A stretch of DNA of 64,000 nt from Imhoffiella fuscus. Lineage in GTDB: Bacteria; Pseudomonadota; Gammaproteobacteria; Chromatiales; Chromatiaceae. Where the stretch lies: assembly GCF_042682685.1 (NCBI RefSeq), contig NZ_JBHUHX010000039.1, positions 1 to 64,000 on the forward strand, in the 5' to 3' direction. Shown here piece by piece: positions 51,625 through 60,761 of the stretch (within the stretch, counting starts at the first letter, position 1; every line of letters begins with the position of its first letter). Under the pieces are notes generated by a model that had not been told where the DNA came from, did no database searches, and saw only the letters and a list, made by a program, of their open reading frames with translations. The position numbers and the translations under genes are program-made.

Positions 51625-53409
51625 ATGCCTTTGGATCCAGAGTGTCTGGCTCGACTCAAGCTGCGTCAACCGCCGTTCGATCCGTCTCCGAGCGAGGAGT
51701 TTCTCTACAGCGATCCGCTTCTCGAAAGTCTGATCGAGACGGCAAGTCGTGCCATGACCGCTCCCGGCGCGATTGTGATCCTGGCGGGTGCGAGCGGTTC
51801 CGGGCGCAGCATCCAGCTGATGCGCCTGCTCGGCACATTGGCCGACCGTTTCGATCTCATCGCCTTCAGGGGGCGTCCGGAGATCCCGTTCGACGCCGTG
51901 GATCTCACCATCCGCAATCACCTGCGTGCCAGTGGGTTCGACGATCCTAGTCGCTCGCTGACGGATCTGCTGCGCGACCGAGGTCGTGCCGGAGACTCCA
52001 TGGTACTGGCGATCGACGATGCCCATTTTCTGGGCATGGAGAGCATTCGACAGCTTTTGCGGATGCGCTCCGAAATGCTCGAGGCCAAGGGGCAGGGATT
52101 GAGACTCGTCCTGGTGGGCGATCTTGCGCTGAGTCGTGGTCGGCTGCCTTTGACCGATCCGGCGGACGAGAATCAGGTGGTTCGTCTCAATCTGCGGCCT
52201 TTCAACCTCGAACAGGCTGGTGCCTATCTGCGTCATCGGCTACGTGTGGCGGGGATCGACGATCCCGAGACATTTCTCACCTCGGGTGACATCGCAGTGC
52301 TGCAAACCAACAGCAAGGGCATGCCCGCTGCGCTCAACGAAAACGCCAATGTCTGGTTGATGCGCCGCTGTCGCAGCGTCGGTGGGGGCAAGCAGTCGGT
52401 TGTCGGCAAGCTTGGCGGTCTGGTGACTCAGTCAGGCGCTGCCGCGTCTCCTAAACGTGAAGCTCGGAGGTCTGGTGAGCCTTCTGATGCCGAGTCTGAA
52501 TCTTTGCTGTTGCCCCCAGAAGCTCTCTTGGACTTGGATGAAGATGTGTTCGAGCCGAGCGACCCTCAGTTGTCGGATTTTCTGCGACAGGAGGACCGTC
52601 GCGCCGACAGCTCCGACTTCGAGCAGGTCTTGCGACACGTCCGCAATCATGAATTGACCCAGAAGCGTCTTGCGGTCGAATCCGAGTCTACAGCGTCGAT
52701 CGCTCCTCACCCCGAGCCTTCCGCACGATCGGAGCCTTACTGGAACCGGCGCTGGTTCATTCCCGCCGTCGTTACCGCTGTACTCTTGGCTATCGTCGGT
52801 CCCGTCGCCTTCCAGCTCTTCGATGATCGAAGCGTCGATCCGCTCTTGCGGAGCTCGGAGCCGTCTCCGGACAAGGTTCCGGCCGTGACGAGTCCGCCGC
52901 CTCAATCGGAGACGACCGACGGCACTCAGTCCACTGGAGCGGAAGGCGAGGGTGGGACGGGGCTGTCTCAAGAAACCGACGCTGGCCCAGCATCGCCAGC
53001 CGAGGAGGTTGTATCCGAGATGCCCGTGCCGGAATCGGGTCGTCCGGAGAGGAGCGAGGTGCCGGACGGTTCAGTGGACGCCGCCGAGCCGCCCCAGGAG
53101 ATTGCGGAGCCGGCGGCTCCCTTGACCCCGCTCGATGAGGATCTGGCATGGCTGCGGCGCCAGGATCCCAGTCGTCTCACGATCCAGTTGGTCGCTGCAC
53201 GGGATCTGAAAACGGCGCGTGAATTCGTTCGTCGCCATGAATTGAGTGGAGCCCACTATGTGCAGACGCGTTCCTTCGTGATCGCCGTGGTGGGCAGCTT
53301 TCCGAACCGCTCGGCCGCTAAACAAATGTTGTCGGAATTGCCCGAGGGCGCGCGTTCGTCCGGTCCCTGGATTCGCAGCATCGGCTCGGTGCTCGAATCT
53401 CGGGAATAG
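51625..53409 (+). CDS. DamX-like protein: AAA ATPase, membrane helix, SPOR domain
   Basis: The N-terminal 250 residues look like an ExeA/GspA-type AAA domain (RQPPFDPSPSEEFLYSD, Walker A ILAGASGSGRS, acidic LAIDDAH). After a low-complexity linker there is one membrane helix (WFIPAVVTAVLLAIVGPVAFQLF, about residues 378-400). A Pro/Glu/Ser-rich stretch follows, and a C-terminal SPOR-like domain (RLTIQLVAARDLKTAREFVRRH). This is the architecture of DamX, a septal-ring protein that binds denuded peptidoglycan glycan strands. It probably acts in cell division or wall maintenance. The Walker A glycine pattern is intact, but whether it hydrolyses ATP is unknown. Confidence 0.75.
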   Translation: MPLDPECLARLKLRQPPFDPSPSEEFLYSDPLLESLIETASRAMTAPGAIVILAGASGSGRSIQLMRLLGTLADRFDLIAFRGRPEIPFDAVDLTIRNHLRASGFDDPSRSLTDLLRDRGRAGDSMVLAIDDAHFLGMESIRQLLRMRSEMLEAKGQGLRLVLVGDLALSRGRLPLTDPADENQVVRLNLRPFNLEQAGAYLRHRLRVAGIDDPETFLTSGDIAVLQTNSKGMPAALNENANVWLMRRCRSVGGGKQSVVGKLGGLVTQSGAAASPKREARRSGEPSDAESESLLLPPEALLDLDEDVFEPSDPQLSDFLRQEDRRADSSDFEQVLRHVRNHELTQKRLAVESESTASIAPHPEPSARSEPYWNRRWFIPAVVTAVLLAIVGPVAFQLFDDRSVDPLLRSSEPSPDKVPAVTSPPPQSETTDGTQSTGAEGEGGTGLSQETDAGPASPAEEVVSEMPVPESGRPERSEVPDGSVDAAEPPQEIAEPAAPLTPLDEDLAWLRRQDPSRLTIQLVAARDLKTAREFVRRHELSGAHYVQTRSFVIAVVGSFPNRSAAKQMLSELPEGARSSGPWIRSIGSVLESRE

Positions 53410-53532
53410 GCGTTCGGCTGACTTTTCTGCGTGTGATGCGCTTTGCAAGCCACTGTAATAGTAAGCGAATTCGAAAAAACTGATCGCTGCGTTCGGCTAT
53501 ACTGACATGCGGGAACAACGAGGAACGCACTC

Positions 53533-54321
53533 GTGGAAATTCGCTCCGCCGTCATTGCGCCGCTTCATGCCGCCTTTCATCCAGTCTCCTTAGGGCTGGA
53601 TTCGGCGCGGGCGGATGCTTTGCGCTCGGAGGAGCCGATCGGGTCTGCGGAGACGACCTTCGCTCCGGTTGGAGCCGAATCCGGCGCGAGGGCGCTGTCC
53701 GAGGGGCAGGGCTCGGAGAGTTTGGGATCAGAGGGTTCCGGTTCGGAGGATTCCGACTCGACTCGGGCAGTGCAGGATCTGTCCGAGGAGGAGCTACAGG
53801 AGGTCCAGCTTCTACAGGCACGCGATTCCGAGGTGCGGGCTCATGAACAGGCCCATATTGCGGCGGGCGGCGCCTATGTCACGGGGTCCGCGAGCTACAG
53901 CTTTCAAACCGGACCGGATGGGCGGCAGTATGCGATTGGCGGTGAGGTCGGCATCGATACGTCTATGTCGTCGGATGCGGCCGCGAATCTCCAGAAGGCT
54001 CGCACACTGATTCGCGCGGCACTTGCGCCCGCCGAGCCTTCCGGGCAGGATCTGAGCGTCGCCGCATCCGCTCGGGCCATGGAGGCCGACGCGATGAGCG
54101 ACCTTCAGCAGGAGCGTCTGGAGGAGCAGAATCAAGTGGCGGAGGGTCGGGTAGCCGACGCCGAATCCCGCATCCAAAACGGTGAATGGGGGGGCGGCGA
54201 TCAGGCGAAGTCCGCCGATGAGGATTCGTCCGATCCGGATGCTTTGCGCAAGGGGCTTGAGGCGCGTATCTCCGCGCTCTTCGCTGGGCCTCAAGGGGAC
54301 GGGTTAAGCCAGTTCGCCTGA
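53533..54321 (+). CDS. SprA-related putative metalloprotease
   Basis: The 262-residue protein begins with GTG. It has an acidic Ser/Glu-rich N-terminus (about residues 20-85) and then the SprA-related signature: EVRAHEQAHIAAGGAYVTGSASYSF, with an HEXXH-type zinc motif at about residues 104-108. YAIGGEVGIDTS follows. This family contains the zinc-binding HExxH site but few characterised members. It has no obvious signal peptide. It lies after the DamX-like gene with its own probable promoter. Activity is inferred only from the motif. Confidence 0.75.
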   Translation: MEIRSAVIAPLHAAFHPVSLGLDSARADALRSEEPIGSAETTFAPVGAESGARALSEGQGSESLGSEGSGSEDSDSTRAVQDLSEEELQEVQLLQARDSEVRAHEQAHIAAGGAYVTGSASYSFQTGPDGRQYAIGGEVGIDTSMSSDAAANLQKARTLIRAALAPAEPSGQDLSVAASARAMEADAMSDLQQERLEEQNQVAEGRVADAESRIQNGEWGGGDQAKSADEDSSDPDALRKGLEARISALFAGPQGDGLSQFA

Positions 54322-54357
54322 TCGATCGCGTTCGCTAATGGGCGCTCAGTCGCGCGC

Positions 54358-54384
54358 TCAAGTTCTCAGCATGCTGGCCGTTAC
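54358..54384 (+). promoter_or_regulatory. FliA (sigma-28) promoter for the orphan gene
   Basis: TCAA (54358-54361), exactly 15 bases, then GCCGTTAC (54377-54384), a 6/8 match to GCCGATAA. It would start transcription near 54391, so translation must begin at the ATG at 54414 and not at 54390. Confidence 0.55.
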
Positions 54385-54413
54385 CTTGAATGTCTTCCAA
54401 TGAGGAACTGGCC

Positions 54414-54734
54414 ATGATGCTTGCCTCTGCTAGATCAGAAGTGGCTCCCGAATCGATCCCGAGCGTCCAAAGTCTCGCCTTTACCCCGAATCTGTCCGTC
54501 GGATTTATGCCTGCCTTCCGTCATCAAGGCAGTGGCGAGGTGCGCCTGTGTCAGTTTTCTGACGGCTCTATTTCCACAGTTCATTTGATTGATTTCCTGC
54601 CGGAAGATTGGGTGATGGAACGGGACTCCGAGGGGCGACCCTTGGCGTTGGTCGGTGCGATCGAAGCCGGCTTTCTTCGCGGCGCAGATTTCTGGAGCCT
54701 TGGGGATCTGCTGCATCCAAGGCTTGATGGTTGA
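54414..54734 (+). CDS. Orphan protein of unknown function, likely FliA-controlled
   Basis: I do not recognise this 106-residue protein. The second half reads like a compact beta-alpha domain (QGSGEVRLCQFSDGSISTVHLIDF, then WVMERDSEGRPLALVGAIEAGF), with no membrane segment or signal peptide. The start is set at 54414 because AGGA lies seven bases upstream. The earlier ATG (54390) would sit at the predicted transcription start. It precedes PilZ and EF-hand genes and has its own sigma-28-type promoter, suggesting a role related to motility. Function is not assigned. Confidence 0.6.
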   Translation: MMLASARSEVAPESIPSVQSLAFTPNLSVGFMPAFRHQGSGEVRLCQFSDGSISTVHLIDFLPEDWVMERDSEGRPLALVGAIEAGFLRGADFWSLGDLLHPRLDG

Positions 54735-54857
54735 TGGCCATGCGTCAGAGACGTCTGCGATGGGCTCGCATGGATGGCGAATCGATTGGCGTTGATGCGC
54801 CAGAGTGGCCGCTCGCCCTATGCGTTAGCCCGCATTCGCATCACATTGGAGGGGCTT

Positions 54858-55139
54858 GTGTCGGACCGACGTATTTATCCCCGGCTGCCGCTTGCAGTCG
54901 AGGTCGAGCTGTATGGTTGCGGCGAGCTACCGGCTGTTGTTCGAACCGAGGATCTCAGCAATGGAGGCGCTTTTCTCGTGCTTGAGGGAGTTGATTTGCC
55001 ACCCATGGGAAGCCGTGTTCAGGTCAGGGTCGTTGGGCCGCTCGGTGGTGGGGAGCCAGCGCCATTGGTCGATGCCCTCGTCGTGCGCCATGCTCCGGAT
55101 GGCGTCGCGGTGCAATTCATCGACAAACCGGTAGCCTGA
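54858..55139 (+). CDS. PilZ domain protein
   Basis: The 93-residue protein starts with GTG 54858, preceded by GGAGGGG, and reads SDRRIYPRLPLAVEVELYG. It has the RxxxR c-di-GMP motif (RRIYPR) and later VRTEDLSNGGAFLVLEGVDLPPMGS with the D/NxSxxG motif (DLSNGG) and GVAVQFID. This is a complete single PilZ domain, expected to bind c-di-GMP. A longer frame from 54774 lacks a ribosome-binding site. It follows the orphan gene by about 120 bp. The output partner is unknown. Confidence 0.85.
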   Translation: MSDRRIYPRLPLAVEVELYGCGELPAVVRTEDLSNGGAFLVLEGVDLPPMGSRVQVRVVGPLGGGEPAPLVDALVVRHAPDGVAVQFIDKPVA

Positions 55140-55175
55140 TGCGTTTGGCGTTCAGGCGCGATTCGAGGTGCAATC

Positions 55176-56168
55176 ATGTCCATGTCGTCTGTTTCACATT
55201 TTTCCTTTGCGAGCCTGTCACGCTCGGTCTCGAGTCTGAATCTGATCAATGGGCAGTCCTCTTCCGCTTCTTCACGAAACTCGGTCGCAAGCACGGGATC
55301 CCCCGAGGGAAGCGATCTGCGTGCCGAGATTAAGAACCGCTTGGAGCAGGATCCGGATTATCAGATTTTGCGTAAGGTCTTCGCGCTGGAAACCAAGATC
55401 CATGGTTCGAGGATGGCTGAATCTTTGCGTCACTCATCGGCAGCGTCCGAGTCTTCCTCTTCCGCAGAGCAATTTTCGGAACTCCGTCTTTCCAAGGACG
55501 CCGAGTTGCGCAATGCGGTGGAGCTGACCTTCGAGCGCGAATTCGAGTCTCAGAATCGGTTGACGATCTCGACCGATGCGGGGGTGGGCGGCTGGTCCAT
55601 CCAAACCGAGAGTTTCCAGCAGGCGTCGGTTCGGCTGGATGTCAGTATCGGGGGCTTCACTGGCGTTCGGGTGGGAGATCCCCTGGTTCTGGACCTTTCG
55701 GGGGAGGGCATCACGACTACGGGGGTCGAGTCGGGCGTTCGGTTCGACCTTGATGGGGATGGCTCGGAGGATCGGACGAGTTTCGCCACTGGTGGTAGCT
55801 GGTTCCTAGCGCTCGATCGCAATGGGAATGGCCGTATCGACGACGGACACGAACTCTTCGGCGATCAGAACGGCGCCGCGCATGGGTTCGCCGAGTTGGC
55901 GCGATACGACGACAACGCCGATGGCGTGATCGATGCGTCGGACAAGGTATTCTCCGAATTGCGGCTCACGCAGGTCAACGAGAAGGGCGAGCAGGTCGTC
56001 AAGACGCTTGCGGAGGCGGATGTGACTGCCTTGGATCTCGGATATCAGAATACCCGCAAGGCGCTGAATCTCTATGACACGGTCGCGCAGGTCGGGCAAT
56101 TTCACCGCTCGGATGGCTCGACGGGCGAGACAGCGGATGTGCTTCTCGGATATAGCGACATCGCCTGA
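55176..56168 (+). CDS. Ca-binding EF-hand-like/RTX-associated type protein
   Basis: The 330-residue protein has a Ser/Ala-rich N-terminus without a clear signal peptide. Around residue 167 it reads RVGDPLVLDLSGEGI, then VRFDLDGDGSEDRTSFATGGSWFLALDRNGNGRIDDGHELFGDQNG and DDNADGVIDASD. These contain several DxDxDG/DxNxNG calcium-binding loops. Such a module is seen in hemolysin-type and cell-surface proteins of gammaproteobacteria. It may be a surface or exported structural protein stabilised by calcium. No repeats of the RTX nonapeptide type are visible. Function is unknown. Confidence 0.7.
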   Translation: MSMSSVSHFSFASLSRSVSSLNLINGQSSSASSRNSVASTGSPEGSDLRAEIKNRLEQDPDYQILRKVFALETKIHGSRMAESLRHSSAASESSSSAEQFSELRLSKDAELRNAVELTFEREFESQNRLTISTDAGVGGWSIQTESFQQASVRLDVSIGGFTGVRVGDPLVLDLSGEGITTTGVESGVRFDLDGDGSEDRTSFATGGSWFLALDRNGNGRIDDGHELFGDQNGAAHGFAELARYDDNADGVIDASDKVFSELRLTQVNEKGEQVVKTLAEADVTALDLGYQNTRKALNLYDTVAQVGQFHRSDGSTGETADVLLGYSDIA

Positions 56169-56329
56169 TCCCGTTTGGATGCCGCGTTTGCGCTGCTTCT
56201 AGAGGTGGTCCAACGCGCCTTGATGCCTTTGGTTCCGGGTGAAATGGTGGCGATTTGCTCCAGCGGTTCGGAAGTCGATCCTGCTAGACTAGGGGGGGAT
56301 AGTTGCCTTGCCTTTCCAGGAATCGATTC

Positions 56330-57541
56330 ATGCAGCAGACATTCGAAGTTCCGTCGCTCCTGGCTCAGATCGAGCTCACGCAGGATCTTGCCGAAGAGGC
56401 CCTGAATGCGCTGAGCGCGCAGTGCTGGTTCGGTGAACTTGGACCCAAGAAGAGGATTCGTTCCGTCGATGTTCGCGCGCATCGGTTGTTCCTGGTCGAT
56501 GGCAATATGGTTCGGGTTTACGACGGAGTTACCGAGCGCCTGCAGAGTTTTCACGGGCTGAGCGACCCCATCGATTTGTTTCCCGAGGCGCGGGACGAGG
56601 GCGACTGCGTCATCACGGAGACGGCCTGCAAATTGCTTAGAATTCCCGTGGCGGCCTTGGAGGCAGCGCTGTCTAACAGCACGCAAGTCGACGACATCGA
56701 TTTGGATCCGACCGAGGCGGCCTTTCTGGCCGAGCTCTATCAGCTCATCACCGACAATCGTCTCGAATTGCCAGCGCGGCCCGAGGTTGCGCTCAAGATC
56801 CAGGAGCTCACCTCCGATCCCGACGCTGGCATCGACGAACTCACCGAAATCATCCAGCACGATGGCACCATTGCCGGTGCCTTGCTGCATGCGACCAACA
56901 GTCCGCTGTTTCGTGCGGCCAAGGAAATTCTTTCGGTACGGGACGCCGTCCTTCGGCTGGGGTTCCGCAACACTCGGATGCTCACGACCAATCTGGCCTT
57001 GCGTCAGGCCTTCAAGGCCAAACACACGGCAACCAGAGATGCTATGGCGCGGGTCTGGTCCGATGGCGTTCTCTGTTCGGCCTACAGTTATCTCATCTCC
57101 GATGTGCTGAAGGTCCAGCACCGCGAGCGTGCGCTTTTGGCTGGACTGGTTGCAGGAATCGGCGCGGTCCCCATCATTCAGTTCATCGAGATGCGTGATG
57201 CCGATCCCGATCCGAATCTCATTGAGTCGCTGGTCTATAAGTTGTCGAGCATTACCGGAGTTTTGGTCATCAACTACTGGGGACTTGGCGAGGATCTGGT
57301 GAAAGTGGCTGAGGAGTCGTCAAACTGGGGTTACGAGGCGGAGGAGCCCGATTACGCGAGTATTGGCCTCGTTGCGAAATGGGCCATGCTGCAGAGCGAG
57401 GGCAGACCGCATCCAGATGCGGCCGAAGTGCCTGCTTTCAGAACCTTGGGGCTTCCACCTCCGGAGCCGGGCGAGCCGATCGCTGCCTTGGCTGACAGTG
57501 GGGAAACGTTGGAATCATTGAAGTCGATGTTCAATCTGTAG
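56330..57541 (+). CDS. HDOD domain protein with N-terminal accessory domain
   Basis: From ATG 56330 the 403-residue protein has an N-terminal region of about 125 residues with no recognised family. An HDOD domain covers about 135-330: ARPEVALKIQELTSDPDAGIDELTEIIQHDGTIAGALLHATNSPLF, then ILSVRDAVLRLGFRNTRM. HDOD domains lack the HD catalytic pair and usually act as regulators or protein scaffolds, often near chemotaxis and flagellar genes. The N-terminal segment (SVDVRAHRLFLVDGNMVRVYDG) may be a beta-rich ligand domain. This is one of three HDOD genes in the last 8 kb. Confidence 0.8.
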   Translation: MQQTFEVPSLLAQIELTQDLAEEALNALSAQCWFGELGPKKRIRSVDVRAHRLFLVDGNMVRVYDGVTERLQSFHGLSDPIDLFPEARDEGDCVITETACKLLRIPVAALEAALSNSTQVDDIDLDPTEAAFLAELYQLITDNRLELPARPEVALKIQELTSDPDAGIDELTEIIQHDGTIAGALLHATNSPLFRAAKEILSVRDAVLRLGFRNTRMLTTNLALRQAFKAKHTATRDAMARVWSDGVLCSAYSYLISDVLKVQHRERALLAGLVAGIGAVPIIQFIEMRDADPDPNLIESLVYKLSSITGVLVINYWGLGEDLVKVAEESSNWGYEAEEPDYASIGLVAKWAMLQSEGRPHPDAAEVPAFRTLGLPPPEPGEPIAALADSGETLESLKSMFNL

Positions 57542-57711
57542 ACTTTGGGAGATGCAGATTAATAGCGGGTCCCGCATCCGATCGGCTCGTGACTCGAAGA
57601 ATCCGCTTTCCGAGTCGCGCAAGGGAACTGAATTATTTGGCGTTCTCTCTAGAATCCGTAGATTCATGCTCAACTATGGGTTAGGGTTTAATTCTTGAGG
57701 CACGTCTTTCG

Positions 57712-58659
57712 ATGCATGTCGGTCCTACCGCATGTCCCGAGATGATCCTCGAATCTTTCTGGTCGTGGGAGTCTGCGCGCGTGTCATCACTGACCCTCGA
57801 TAGCCTCGTTCGAAAGGCTGGTCGTCTGCTTGCCATTCCGCGAGTGGTGGGCGAGATACTGCGACTACTGAACGATGCGAACAGCCGGCAGGCGGATATT
57901 GCCGCCCTTTTGGCGCAGGATCCCGCGCTTGTCGCAATCGTGCTTCGTCTTGCCAATAGTCCCGCCTTTGCGCCCGCACGGACGGTGGATTCGGTCGACC
58001 GAGCCATCATGCTGTTGGGGCGCGATCATCTGCGGCGGTTGGTCGTCGCGGGGGCGGTGACACAGGCGTCCGAGCGTCTGCCGATGCAGAGCTTGCTGCC
58101 GCTGGAGGTTTTCTGGCGACACTCGTCATACTGCGCCGTCATTGCGCGGTTGCTGGCGGAGCGTAAGTCGCCCGATCTCGTGGGGACGGTCTTTCTCGGC
58201 GGTTTGCTGCATGACCTGGGGCAGCTCGTGCTTTTCTCGCAGGCCCCGGAAGAGGCGCATGCGGCCTTCCTGAGGAGCTTGGAGCATCCCGATGCGTTGA
58301 GCCCGGAGGCGGCCGAGCGGGAAGAGTTGGGTTTCGATCACGCTCAGTTGGGCGCCGCGCTTGCCGAGCGGTGGGGACTTCCGGACGTGTTGTGCGCCTG
58401 CCTTGGTTACCACCATGCCCCATTGCAGGCACCGGAGGCGTTTCGAGTTCCGGTCGGCTTCGTGCACCTAGCGAATTCGGCCTCGCACCTGGCCGAACTC
58501 GATTCCCGGGATTGGCAGGATGCGCCGCCGACCGAGCCTGCAGTGCTGAAGTCGCTCGATATCGACTCTGACCTCATCTTGGAGCTGCTCAATGAGGCCC
58601 AGTATCAGGTTCTGGCCGTTGAGGCGCTGCGCAATCCCAGGCTCTCTGACGACGGCTGA
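57712..58659 (+). CDS. HDOD domain protein
   Basis: The 315-residue protein has an HDOD domain from about residue 37 (LLAIPRVVGEILRLLND, DPALVAIVLRLANSPAF and VDSVDRAIMLLGRDHLRRL), followed by GGLLHDLGQLVLFSQAP and LGYHHAPLQ. It keeps the HD and HH positions, like the HDOD-GGDEF protein at 19.3-21.3 kb, but has no output domain. It is probably a regulatory or scaffold protein in c-di-GMP or motility control. The start is uncertain: ATGs at 57712 and 57742 and a GTG at 57781 are all in frame. It is convergent with the ZorB-like gene. Confidence 0.8.
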   Translation: MHVGPTACPEMILESFWSWESARVSSLTLDSLVRKAGRLLAIPRVVGEILRLLNDANSRQADIAALLAQDPALVAIVLRLANSPAFAPARTVDSVDRAIMLLGRDHLRRLVVAGAVTQASERLPMQSLLPLEVFWRHSSYCAVIARLLAERKSPDLVGTVFLGGLLHDLGQLVLFSQAPEEAHAAFLRSLEHPDALSPEAAEREELGFDHAQLGAALAERWGLPDVLCACLGYHHAPLQAPEAFRVPVGFVHLANSASHLAELDSRDWQDAPPTEPAVLKSLDIDSDLILELLNEAQYQVLAVEALRNPRLSDDG

Positions 58660-58695
58660 CGGCCGTTGGCATCCCGTTCGTGGAACGCGTTCGTT

Positions 58696-59466
58696 CTATT
58701 GAAGTCTCTTCGCTCGCTGTTCGGCTGCTGGTGTCGGCGATGCGGGCGTCTTATCGCTCAAACTGACCGGTTCGAGCAGTTTCGCCTCGAAATTCGTCAG
58801 TACGCTGAATTCGACCCGTCTCGATGCCTTGGGATCTTCTCGTCCTTCGCCGTCTCGGACTGGGCGGGAAGATGACATGCCGACGGCTGCCACGCGGGTG
58901 CGGAACCAGTCCTGATCCCTCACGCCATTGAGTCCGTAGGCGAAGCGTAAGACCGACTGGGTGCGTTGTTGGCTCAATTCCATGTTCAAAAAATAGGCGT
59001 CCAGGGGGCTGCTGTCCGCGCTCCATTCGCTGGATGTGTGGCCCTCAATGCGAATCTCACGGATGACGCCCTTGAAGGGGGTCAACTCGGCGACATAGCG
59101 TGGGAGGAAGTCGCGCAGGATCGCCTCGAATTCCGGCTTGATCCTTGACGAGCTGCGATCGAAGAGCACATCGGGTTCGCGGAACCTAAGCGTGAGCGTG
59201 GGTTCCACCAGTTCGGCATTCCAGCGCTGCAGGTCGTCCCTGAATTCATCGTCCAAGGCTTGGAAGATGGCGTGCCTGTATTCGGCGGCGGTCGTGCGAA
59301 CCTCGGTCTCCACCGAATGGATGCGTTCGACCTTGGCCATATGGAGCACGGCCAGGAAGAGAAAAATCATCATCAGGGTCGCCATCAGATCCGACACCAC
59401 CAGCCAGTGGCTGTCGTCGTCGATCGTAGAGGGCTGCGCCGCAGGGCGTGGGATTGCGATCTTCAT
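58696..59466 (-). CDS. ZorB/MotB-like membrane protein with OmpA domain
   Basis: The 256-residue protein has a single membrane helix at about 23-43 (LVVSDLMATLMMIFLFLAVL) with an aspartate (D26) at its start. This matches the essential proton-conducting Asp of MotB (D32 in E. coli) and of ZorB. A coiled linker and an OmpA-like peptidoglycan-binding region follow (REIRIEGHTSSEW, near residue 135). It overlaps the upstream ZorA-like gene by 4 bp. The pair looks like the ZorAB stator of the Zorya defence system, but no zorC, zorD or zorE is seen nearby. A separate wall-linked stator is equally possible. Confidence 0.65.
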   Translation of the reverse strand: MKIAIPRPAAQPSTIDDDSHWLVVSDLMATLMMIFLFLAVLHMAKVERIHSVETEVRTTAAEYRHAIFQALDDEFRDDLQRWNAELVEPTLTLRFREPDVLFDRSSSRIKPEFEAILRDFLPRYVAELTPFKGVIREIRIEGHTSSEWSADSSPLDAYFLNMELSQQRTQSVLRFAYGLNGVRDQDWFRTRVAAVGMSSSRPVRDGEGREDPKASRRVEFSVLTNFEAKLLEPVSLSDKTPASPTPAAEQRAKRLQ

Positions 59467-60560
59467 GCCCGCGCCCTCCCGACCAGATCAAGATGCGGTT
59501 CAGTGTGATGGCGCGCCTCCCCAGACAACTGGTTGAGCCGTTGTTGGGCGTTCAGCGCGGTGAGCACGGCACCCTCGATGCTTTCGAGCATCGTTTTGAG
59601 TCGCGTGTCGATGGCTGGGAATGCCTCCTGGGCGCGCTCGCGCAGGTCGGCGATGCTGCCGAGCACGCTTTCCAACTCGAGGGTCTCGCGTCTCAGCCCC
59701 TGCATAGCGCTTTCCTGATCGGCCATGTGGCTGGAGATCTGGCGGGCCTGCTGGGTCAATGCCTGGAGGCTGGATTCTGACTGGGCGACGCCTTCGGTGG
59801 CGCGATCTAGCTGGCGTCCGAGCGCGTCCATATGGTCCTTGTATTGATCCTGCCAGATCAGGAGTTTCTCGACCGCGCCGTCGAGCCTGCGGAAATTCTC
59901 GCCGAACTGTTCGCCTAGGTTGGCGTTGAAGTCGTGGATCACGGATTCGAGGGCGGCGATGAGTTGCCGTGATCCGAGTTCGCTCAGTTGTGTCGCGAAA
60001 TCCGAGAATGCGGCGAGCTGTTCGCGATGATGGCGCTCCAGGGTTTCGACGAGTCGTTCGTCGAGCAGTCCTATACGCTCGACGACCTGTTGGCTGGATA
60101 TGAGCTGTGCCTCGGCCAGTTGGCTCTGCTGCTGAAGAAGGCCTAGCAGCTGATTTGGCACCTCCGTTTCCGAGTTTTCAGACGCGTTCCGCTGACTCGC
60201 GGCGCGATCATCGCGGCGTAGCGAGAGGATGAGGCGTAAAGAGGCCGAAAGCAGGATGCCGATGATGCTGGTGGTGAAGGCCAGCTTGAGGCCGTTCAGC
60301 AGGAGCGGAATGCTGTATTCGATGCGCGAGGAATCGAAGTCCAGCAGTCCGATGGCGATCCCCAGAAAGGTGCCGAGTATACCGATGGTGGTCAGCAGCG
60401 TCGGCGTGCTCTGGTAGAAGGCGACGGCACGCCGTCGCGCGATGGCGGCGAGTGCGGCGACGAAGAGACTGGCCATGACCAGCGTGAACAGACCGGTGAC
60501 GGTCGTCGAGTCCATGCGCTCGAGTGTGTTGACTATGCCGAAGGCGATCGATTCGAACAT
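59463..60560 (-). CDS. ZorA/MotA-like proton-channel protein with long coiled tail
   Basis: The start at 60560, after AAGGT, gives 365 residues. Three membrane helices lie at about 20-43, 52-77 and 83-110, with the MotA/TolQ/ExbB motif TTIGILGTFLGIAIGLLDFD. A long cytoplasmic coiled coil follows (about 130-355). ZorA of Zorya has this layout: a short MotA-like channel and an extended intracellular tail proposed to carry signals. The protein is shorter than known ZorA proteins but far longer than a TolQ/ExbB protein of similar helix count. It is followed by the ZorB-like gene and preceded by motB at 223 bp. Confidence 0.65.
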   Translation of the reverse strand: MFESIAFGIVNTLERMDSTTVTGLFTLVMASLFVAALAAIARRRAVAFYQSTPTLLTTIGILGTFLGIAIGLLDFDSSRIEYSIPLLLNGLKLAFTTSIIGILLSASLRLILSLRRDDRAASQRNASENSETEVPNQLLGLLQQQSQLAEAQLISSQQVVERIGLLDERLVETLERHHREQLAAFSDFATQLSELGSRQLIAALESVIHDFNANLGEQFGENFRRLDGAVEKLLIWQDQYKDHMDALGRQLDRATEGVAQSESSLQALTQQARQISSHMADQESAMQGLRRETLELESVLGSIADLRERAQEAFPAIDTRLKTMLESIEGAVLTALNAQQRLNQLSGEARHHTEPHLDLVGRARA

Positions 60561-60761
60561 GCTGTACCTTCCATCCGTCTGAGTCGGGTGCTGATGGCGC
60601 GCGGGACAGCGACTCTCCACGCGATCCGGGGCGTTTGAGCGAGTAGATGCAGGATCGAGGCCAAGCGGTGGAAGGGCCGGTGAGGCGGGGGTGATACGCC
60701 GTGCTTCGATTCAGGATGTCAAAATGTCGACTTCTGGTGCGGAGGTCGGTTCAGGCTCGGC

